DNA of 64,000 bases, from contig JACVRA010000310.1 in NCBI GenBank assembly GCA_019828545.1, forward strand, positions 124,001 to 188,000, in the 5' to 3' direction. This DNA comes from Paracamarosporium sp. OC-R06-R3. Lineage: Eukaryota > Ascomycota > Dothideomycetes > Pleosporales > Didymosphaeriaceae. The position numbers and the translations under genes are program-made. Shown one piece after another: positions 57,152 to 64,000 of the stretch. Numbering within the stretch: the first letter of the stretch is position 1; the number at the start of each line of letters is the position of its first letter. The notes beneath the pieces are model-generated. The model had not been told where the DNA came from. It worked only from the letters and a program-made list of their open reading frames with translations, and searched no databases.

Positions 57152-59844
57152 TCACCGCCGCGCCTCGCCCTCGATGCTCTTGAACGTTGCCGGGCTTGGC
57201 GGCACAACCGGTCCCTTCACACCTCCTTCTCCGCCGTGGGGTTCAATGAGCCCGGGAACCTTGCCGTGCTCACCGCCGAAGTACTTGTGGAAGTCCTGCG
57301 GGTCCTCAAACGGCCGCGGGCCAAGCAATCGAATCATATCCTCGCGTCCCAGCATCTCCTTCTTCAGCAACTCTTCCGCGACAAGGCCAACCTCGTGCTT
57401 CTTCTCAGTAAGGAGATCCTTGCATTGCTTGTAGGCCTCGTCGACGATCCTCTTGACCTCAAAGTCAATGTTCTTTGCGGTCTCCTCGGAGAATGGCTTC
57501 TGAAGTTGGTTTTGCTGGTCATCTTCGTAGTAGATGTATCCGATCTTCTTCGTCATACCCCACTTAGTTACCATCATGGTTGCCATTTGAGTAACCTTGC
57601 GGAAGTCGTCGCTGGCGCCAGATGTGACGGTGTCGAAGTGTAGCTCCTCAGATACACGTCCACCGAGCGTCATAGCCATGCGGTCCATAAGCTGGTTGAC
57701 GTTCATGAGGTATGTGTCGCCGGCAGGAAGATACTGCGCGTAACCCAGCGCGCCCTGACCACGTGGGATGATGGAGACCTTAAGTAGCGGGTCCGCCCAC
57801 TTGAAGTACCAACCGCAGATAGCGTGGCCAGCTTCGTGGTAGGCGACGGTTTTCTTTTCTTCAGGCTTGAGGACGAGGGACTTCTTCTCAAGACCACCAA
57901 TTACACGCTCGATGGCAGATTCGAAATGCACCATTGTTACGGAGTCAGCGGCGTGACGGGCAGCTACGATGGGTCAGTAACAGGTTGCAATTGAATTGTG
58001 TAGATGGACTCACCGATCAAGGCAGCTTCATTGACGCAGTTGGCAATGTCAGCGCCAGAAAAGCCAGGGGTAAGTGCAGCTAGTCTGCCCTGCAGGAACT
58101 CAATGTCCTCCTTTGTGACGATCTTCTTCAAATGCACGGCGAAGATCTGAGCACGGCCCTCCATAGTCGGACGATCGATGTTGATGTGCCTATCGAATCG
58201 ACCAGGTCGCATGAGAGCCTTGTCCAAAACATCAGGTCTGTTGGTACCTGCAAGCACAACAACCTGCTCAGTGGTGTTGAAACCATCCATCTCGGTAAGA
58301 ATTTGGTTAAGCGTAGCTTCGCGCTCATCGTTGCCGCCGCCAAAGTTTTGCTTAGCCCTAGATCGACCAATAGCATCGATTTCATCAATGAATATAATGC
58401 AGGGCGTGCTCTTCCTGGCATTGGCAAACAAGTCTCGCACACGAGACGCACCAACACCGACGAACATCTCAACGAACTCGGAACCGCTAACGCTGAAGAA
58501 GGGGACACCTGACTCTCCTGCAGTGGCCTTGGCAAGAAGCGTCTTACCCGTACCGGGAGGTCCAGACAAGATGGCTCCACGGGGAATTTTGGCACCCAGC
58601 TTCTGGAAGCGTGCGGGCTCTTTCAAGAAAGAAACAAACTCGGTGATTTCCTGCTTGGCCTCATCCATACCAGCAACATCTGCGAACTTGACCTTGATAT
58701 CCGTCTCGTGGTTAAATTTCTTCGCCCTGCTTCGACCCATCCCGAAGATACCACTGTTTCCGCCACTGCCACCACCGGCGCGTCGTGTAAAGTAGAAGAG
58801 GGAACCCAGGAGGAGCAAAGTAGGACCGAAGGAGAGAAGCGTACCGAACCAGGAAATTTCGTTTGCGTAGGAGACTGGTATGCGTTCGTGGCTGGGGATT
58901 TGCAGCTCATACTGCGCATCGTCCATCTTCCTCTCAAACGATTCTACAGATCCAATGGTGAAGTAGTAGTAGAAGTTCTGGCTGGCGGCGGGCGAGTCAG
59001 GGTACATGGATGCTACAGCCTCGCGGTGTAGATGTACCTTGGCCCTGTTGCCGTTCAAAATGACAATCTTCTCCACAAGGCCCTTGTCCAAGAACGTTGT
59101 CCTGAACTCTTGCCATGTGATCTCCTTGGCATTCTCCCCAGGTACAATCATTCGGTACGTCAGCCATGCAAGGAACGCAGTGATGAGTGTGGTATTCCAG
59201 TCCATGTTCTGGGGAGCGCCAAACTGCGGGCCACCCTTGTCCTGTTCCGACTTCTTCTTGTCTCCCTGCGGTTGCCCTGGCCCCGGATCGTGGGCCCCGG
59301 ACTTCTGCTTTGGCTCTTCCGAGCTGGCCTTCAATTGGTCTTCGGCGGTTTTCCGCGCGAAATTTGTAGTTAACCGCGAGATCTTGGCCGCGGTAGCCAA
59401 GTCTAGCTTCTCGCCCCGCTGCAATCTTTCCATCTCCTCGCGCAGTTCCTTGGGAATTCCCGTTCTCTTGATCTCGTTTACTGCATCCTGCATCGCCTGC
59501 TTCTGCGCCTTGGGTACGCCCATTGATACGAAAGACACGAGCTGGTCTAATAACTTCTCCTCCTCTTCCGACAATTTCGACGTCTTCGATTCTGAGCTTC
59601 TCGCCGCATTTTCGGACTCAGGCTTCTCCGCCTGGCCCTGTTTGCCCTTTGCTATCTCATCTTGCTTCTTGTCCTTGGGCTCTTCGGGAGGCCCGGTGGC
59701 GAATAACCGCGAGTGTTGCTGCGCATATACGCACTGGGGGACTGGTATCCGTCTGCGGACGGCGAACGGTGATCTTGATGCGGCGCGAAGGTTAGGTCTG
59801 GAGAGTCGCGCGATCTGACCGGAGCGGCGAAGAAGCGTTGACAT
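57152..59844 (-). CDS. Mitochondrial m-AAA protease subunit (Yta12/Afg3, FtsH family)
   Basis: Two exons (58014-59844, 57152-57963) with a 50-nt intron; 880 residues. An Arg-rich mitochondrial targeting N-terminus is followed by a charged matrix-side linker and two membrane segments ([15 protein letters not shown] near residue 225; [20 protein letters not shown] near 340). The AAA domain has Walker A GPPGTGKT, Walker [15 protein letters not shown] and SRH residues (RPGRFDRHI). The Zn-protease domain has HEAGH with a later Asp ligand expected near ASDDFRK. It degrades and processes inner-membrane proteins in the matrix, usually as a hetero- or homo-hexamer. I cannot tell the Yta10 from the Yta12 paralogue. 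The unspliced frame ends early, so the intron is required to reach HEAGH. Confidence 0.95.
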
Positions 59845-60716
59845 GGCGGGATAGAGGGCGGAGGGGGAAGGGTGGATGGAAATGCGCGCCTCTGCAGCCT
59901 ACCATGCACAGGAGGACGACGGGTGATCGGTGAGGTGGCGCTTGGGTGATGGGGCGAGGGTCGGCGTTAGGTGATGTCGTCGTCGAAATTGTTCGTCCGA
60001 GTTTCGCCGCGGTAGATGACTAAGTCGCGCCTTCCAGTCACAAGTCCATCGTCCAACATCACTCTATATCGTCATGTAAGGAAGATCTCTTTCTATTGAT
60101 CATTGGAATCCGCTGAATCCTGCATAATACAATGTTCGAGAACTTCCATGTACACATGCAATTGAACCCCTCTTCATGTCTGTTCAAGAAGTATTCTCCG
60201 CCACAGTCCAGCTGCATCCAGCAACTTTGTGAATACCAGCTTCTGATGTGAACAACGCGAATGTACCCTACTGACGAATGTCGTGGATAGTCGCAACCGT
60301 TACCCAAATCTGTATAAATTCCCACACGCAGTCCCGTTTACGCACCAGCTACCTGAGTTCACTGGCTGCTTCCCAGACCCAATTCAGTCGTTCGCGAATG
60401 TCTCCAAATGCTTGCCTGACGATCATGAACATGCCACAAGTCTCTCATCACAATATAGAGGAGACATACATGCGATGTCCATTGCTAGCGTGATCGCCAA
60501 TCACGACCTCATACGCCGCCAAGCTATCCAGTCAGGCATATGCGCACGCGTCACTCCACTCTCAGCGCTCACTGGGAGCTGAGCCACCCCTCAACGCAAG
60601 ACCTCCGAGTCCCTGTAGCAATCCAACAGACCACATATAACAACCACACACCGTTGTTCGCCCACTAACCTCTCCACTTAATCCCTAGACTTTTGCAGTA
60701 CACTACTTATATCACT
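59845..60716. other. Divergent promoter region
   Basis: Head-to-head promoters of the protease and LysM genes. Open frames of 60-100 codons are fortuitous. Nothing else recognised. Confidence 0.45.
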
Positions 60717-61286
60717 ATGGGTCGCTGGGCAGACCGCGAGAGCGTAAGCTTCACGCGCCCACCATTCATCCGTGGCAGCATCCTAACCCATTCTTAGGAC
60801 GCAGAACGCCTCCCCGAAGGCTTCCAGCGCATCGGCTACGACGCTGACACGCAAACCTACACCTTCCGCGCCCCCAACGGCACCATCTACGAGTCTGAGT
60901 CTGGCAATCGCTACGGCGACCTCTACCCACAAGGCCAACGTCCGCTGCGCTCCGCCCCAGAGATCGAAGCACACAATGCACAGCTCAAGAAGAGCAACCG
61001 CGAAAGCGTGAAGATGATGCTACCGTTCGCACTTCTTGTCATTGTCTTTCTGCTTCTCATGTTTAGGTTTCTTGGTGGAGCTGGCGGGTCAGAAGCTGAT
61101 CATGGACGTCCGCAGATTCACTGTGGTGAAGACACTACTGAAGTTTCGATTAAGAAGGGAGATACCTGTTGGGACATCGCCCAAACGTATGGTTTGGGTG
61201 TAGAGGACCTATTGGGGTTGCAGGGAAATGAGAGTTTGGACTGCGATGAGTTGAAGGTTGGCCAGGGTGTCTGTGTGCCGACGTAG
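60717..61286 (+). CDS. Membrane-anchored LysM-domain protein
   Basis: Two exons (60717-60743, 60798-61286), 171 residues; the 54-nt intron (GTAAGC...CTTAG) joins MGRWADRES to DAERLPEGF. A soluble N-terminal part (YDADTQTYTFRAPNGTIY) is followed by one membrane helix near residues 100-120 (MMLPFALLVIVFLLLMF) and then a single LysM domain (VSIKKGDTCWDIAQTYGL, then LDCDELKVGQGVCVP). With no signal peptide, it is either a type II protein with LysM outside or an internal-membrane protein. LysM domains bind chitin-type glycans. The role of this widely kept fungal architecture is not established. Divergent from the m-AAA protease gene. Confidence 0.88.
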
Positions 61287-61714
61287 TATGGTGGAGAACG
61301 GCTTATGATACCCATTGGTTTGATCGCACTAGAGAGACAACGACGCATTGGACTGTATGTTTCGATGGATGGATGCATGGGACTGGTTCTCTCTTCAGAT
61401 CATCTTTGGTGTTCCGGTCTGCTTGTTTCAATATGTGTATATTACGAAAGTCTGTCCTTTTGGTTGACCAATGTCCAGTGTTGTCAAATATGGACTTGTC
61501 GTGATGCATGGTGTTGCCTGAGCTTTCAAACATGCTCTCCCTGAGTGGTCAATATCGGCTGCTACCGGTCCGACCTTACCCGATCAAGACAGCTGCGCGC
61601 CAAGCTTTTCCGTCTTCAAGCTCGCCGCAACCTCGCTCCAACACACGAACCCGCCTTACCAACCCTCCTCGATCCCGCGCATCCCCAATCTCCGCTCAAT
61701 TGCACCTAAACACC
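61287..61714. other. Intergenic, promoter of the Qcr8 gene
   Basis: Short unsupported frames only; 5' leader pyrimidine/CA-rich just before 61715. Confidence 0.45.
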
Positions 61715-62323
61715 ATGGCCGGCGGATCTACCTCGAACGGCGCACGCCACAAAATCACGTACGTCGCCCACGGCCCTTACACAACACCGAACCCTTCCGA
61801 AGACTTCATCAATTGGCATCGCAATTGACATCGCACCACCATCATATACATACAGATATTGTGACAGTCAGGACATGGCTAACAGGGAAATCCAGATGGC
61901 ACATTGGCGGCTGGGGTAACCCCTACGAGGGCGGAGGCCAGCCCGGCAAGGGCATCGTGACGTACCAACTTTCCTCGAACCGACAGCGTCCGTTCGCCGG
62001 CTTCTTCACCAAGGGCGTGTGGAACACGGTCAGGAGAGCGCGCAACCAGATTCTCTACGTTGTGCCGCCGTTCATCGTGGCGTACAGCACGATGCAATGG
62101 GCTATTGAGCGGTGAGTACAGCCCGAACTCCTAGTGGACGGAGACGATGAAGGCGAAAACGACGAAAGAGCTGGAGTACACGGCTTTCCAAAGCCAGCAT
62201 GTTGTTATTCCGTGGAATGGAGATAAAGGGAACGAGGATATTGGGCACAAAGCTAATTTGTGGCGCAGGAACGAGTACCTCAACTCGAAGCAGGGACGTG
62301 CCGAGTTCGGTGACGAGGAGTAA
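61715..62323 (+). CDS. qcr8: Cytochrome bc1 complex subunit 8 (Qcr8, UcrQ family)
   Basis: Three exons (61715-61758, 61896-62111, 62269-62323) give 104 residues, about the family length. Introns of 137 and 157 nt. Protein reads MAGGSTSNGARHKITWHIGGW, then YQLSSNRQRPFAGFF, then VWNTVRRARNQILYVVPPFIVAYSTM and ends NEYLNSKQGRAEFGDEE. It has the single membrane helix (LYVVPPFIVAYSTMQWAI) expected of UcrQ. Qcr8 sits near cytochrome b and quinone site Qo/Qi in mitochondrial complex III. Introns are longer than most here but the joins are exact. Confidence 0.92.
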
Positions 62324-62876
62324 GAATGATTTGGGGAAAAGAGTTGGAGCGGGTGAAGGTTCATGGACTGTATGAATATAGTGTTCCACGAGGAGAAGGT
62401 GCGGCAGGTTGCTCGTGGAAGCCGGACAAAATTCTCCTATCAACCCGACGCCGACCGAATCTCTGCGACCGCAAGACTGAGCAACTGCATCCTGTGTATA
62501 GATTTCATACGACTGTTTCCGAAGCTGTGTCGCTCTGATTGTGCCGGTGTACTCGTGTGTCGGTATCAGTTTGACTTGACTTTCTTGGTGTGCCGAAGAT
62601 TGTGACCTGTTTATTCGAACCGTCTTTCTAGTTGACTCGCACTACTTCAGAACAATCGGGTACCAACCATGCTTCAGATCAATGACATGCATAACTAGAT
62701 GCGGGGTCGGATACTTCTCCTCACAGTCCCAACCACAAATTGCTTACTTCTAGACATCCGCCTCTACTTACCCTTATCTTTCCTTCCCTCTCCATACTCG
62801 CCCTACCTCTCTCCACCTCTCCCTCATTACGGAATAGTCACTACCATTACAGGTGTCAGTCCCAGCTTCGGCTGCC
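62324..62876. other. Intergenic
   Basis: 3' flank of Qcr8. Pyrimidine-rich run near 62780-62850. Nothing recognised. Confidence 0.45.
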
Positions 62877-63227
62877 ATGTCATCAAGAAATTCCATCCCC
62901 CAGCCTTCCACGCACCCCTGCACTCCATCATCGTTCCCCCCACAACCTCCTTCTACCGTCCCTGCACCCCAACCCCTCGGAACATCTAATACTATCTACG
63001 ACTGGTCTGTCAAGTCCTCAAAGTGCACACTTACCTACCGTGACTTCTCCGGACTTCCACACACCACGGCCTCCTTCACCAGCGACGCGTCCTTCATACT
63101 AAAACCCCACACTGGCTCACTTCCTTTTTCCGGAGGCGAGATTTTGATCACCAATAGACATAGTCCGTGTAGCGGGGTAGGTAGTGGGGGTTTCTTCTGG
63201 TGTGTGTATGAGTATTGCGGAAATTGA
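62877..63227 (+). CDS. Possible small uncharacterised protein
   Basis: A 116-codon frame (start MSSRNSIPQPS; an upstream in-frame ATG lies at 62853). The first 40 residues are Pro/Ser/Thr-rich; the second half looks more protein-like (TIYDWSVKSSKCTLTYRDF, ASFILKPHTGSLPF, GFFWCVYEYCGN). No signal peptide or known motif. It may continue from an upstream exon or be fortuitous. Confidence 0.32.
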   Translation: MSSRNSIPQPSTHPCTPSSFPPQPPSTVPAPQPLGTSNTIYDWSVKSSKCTLTYRDFSGLPHTTASFTSDASFILKPHTGSLPFSGGEILITNRHSPCSGVGSGGFFWCVYEYCGN

Positions 63228-63706
63228 TATGTATGTAGCGTAGAGGAGAGGAGATGGTGTACTTGAATTGCGAATCGTGCTGTTATGAGGGGTGATAGTC
63301 GTGAGATGTTTTGAGGGTGTGGGGAGCAAGAGTGCAAGGAGGGTTGGATATGCTGGGGTTTGTGGTTGGGGCGATGTATATTGGCCTGGAGGGATGTAGA
63401 CTTGGGGATGAGATGGGTAGCATGAGAGAATGGGAGGTGTGAGTGAAGGATTTGAGATGGTGTGTTAAGGCCGCGAGTTAGTTTTGGATATGCTGGGCTG
63501 AATCAGATGAAATGACTACTCAAGGACAAGGCAAGATGTGACAGCGCTGAATGCTGAATTGGTATCCTATTCATAACTTATCCGTTATTTTCCTTGACGC
63601 CCAACGCCTATGCTTCCCACATGAGCCCATGGCTCCGCAATAAGCTAATGCCACAAATCCATGCACAGATTTCTTTTCTCGTCGGTACACACACACCACC
63701 ACCAGC
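63228..63706. other. Intergenic
   Basis: G-rich flank of the small frame, then 3' region of the gene at the right edge. Nothing recognised. Confidence 0.45.
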
Positions 63707-64000
63707 TCACTCGTCTACATCCATCTCCTCGGCCCCACCGCCAACCTTCATCTTCAACTTCCTCTTGCTCTTCATCTTAGGCACCTCGACCTCCTCCTCG
63801 CTCAGCTCCTCCTCGATCTCCTTCCTCCTCTTCGCAACCTTCTCCTTGACAGCCTCAACATCAACCTCCATATCCTCATCCTCCTTCTGCACGGCCCACC
63901 GCTCGCTCGGTGGCAAAAGGTGTTGGTTCTCCTCGACGAGCTTCCTGTCCTCAGCCCTCTGCCTCTCCTTGTTGCCCCGCATCCGCGCCTTGTAGAACGC
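63707..64000 (-). CDS. C-terminal end of probable Rlp24 (ribosome biogenesis), 5' part outside window
   Basis: The frame is open through the right edge. Visible residues: AFYKARMRGNKERQRAEDRK, LVEENQHLLPP, then charged Glu/Lys-rich helices (EAVKEKVAKRRKEIEEEL) ending KMKVGGGAEEMDVDE. Conserved helix (FYKxRMxGxKxxxxxxDxxLVEENxHLLP) and the acidic/Asp tail match fungal Rlp24, a placeholder for ribosomal protein L24 on pre-60S particles that recruits the AAA ATPase Drg1/Afg2. The zinc-binding N-terminal domain that would prove this is outside the window. Other coiled nucleolar proteins are possible. Confidence 0.6.
   Translation of the reverse strand, partial: AFYKARMRGNKERQRAEDRKLVEENQHLLPPSERWAVQKEDEDMEVDVEAVKEKVAKRRKEIEEELSEEEVEVPKMKSKRKLKMKVGGGAEEMDVDE

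Noticed and set aside
57236..57643. 135-codon plus-strand frame
   Set aside because: Antisense shadow of the protease domain.
59006..59818. 270-codon plus-strand open frame
   Set aside because: Antisense to the m-AAA protease exon; composition is the mirror of a conserved coding strand.
1..64000. tRNA or rRNA genes
   Set aside because: No T-loop-type GGTTCRANYCC context with a supporting cloverleaf was found by eye; a tRNAscan run could still find one.
1..64000. CRISPR arrays, operons or prophage
   Set aside because: Spliced eukaryotic genes throughout; no regularly spaced repeats seen.

Overview
The window is a filamentous ascomycete chromosome segment, most likely Dothideomycetes (order Pleosporales). 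The evidence is short introns of about 50 nt with GT...CTAAC/CTGAC...AG signals, HET-domain genes, a fungal rhodopsin-type membrane protein, a NmrA-like protein, and housekeeping proteins that read as dothideomycete orthologues. It is not bacterial: I see no operons, Shine-Dalgarno sites or CRISPR arrays. All assignments come from reading the translated sequence and recalling families; no database was searched.

Layout. 1-2.4 kb: a left-truncated TeaR-like polarity protein and a small uncharacterised gene. 3.0-8.9 kb: accessory-looking block with an ankyrin protein, two unknown minus-strand genes (one with a secretory-type N-terminus) and a plus-strand secreted protein with a toxin-like C-terminal region. 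10.6-12.6 kb: Grr1-type F-box/LRR protein, divergent from an Ark1/Prk1/AAK1-family kinase (14.8-18.1 kb). 19.4-21.2 kb: HET protein. 21.7-25.3 kb: head-to-head fungal rhodopsin-like protein and APC-family (choline/amino acid-type) permease. 25.3-28.2 kb: gene-poor. 28.2-31.9 kb: head-to-head Mediator subunit Med10 and a PXA-domain protein whose second intron is 1.1 kb long. 31.9-38.8 kb: a long gene-poor tract. 38.8-49.1 kb: conserved block with a CENP-B-type HTH protein, DRG1/Rbg1 GTPase, cysteine dioxygenase, an unknown protein and the helicase Dbp8. 50.1-53.9 kb: a broken HET pseudogene followed by an intact HET gene. 55.2-56.4 kb: a 138-bp MITE-like element just upstream of a NmrA-like gene. 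57.1-62.3 kb: mitochondrial m-AAA protease (Yta12/Afg3), a membrane-anchored LysM protein and cytochrome bc1 subunit Qcr8. The right edge holds the C-terminal end of a probable Rlp24 ribosome-biogenesis factor.

The housekeeping genes (ubiquitin ligase, endocytic kinase, Mediator, DRG GTPase, rRNA helicase, mitochondrial protease, bc1 subunit, Rlp24) form no single pathway; they mark a stable core into which accessory blocks (ankyrin/secreted genes, HET genes, gene-poor tracts, a MITE) are set. The points most worth following are the toxin-like secreted protein, the intron insertion in the PXA gene, the MITE, the HET pseudogene beside an intact HET gene, and the microexons in the CENP-B-type and DRG1 genes.
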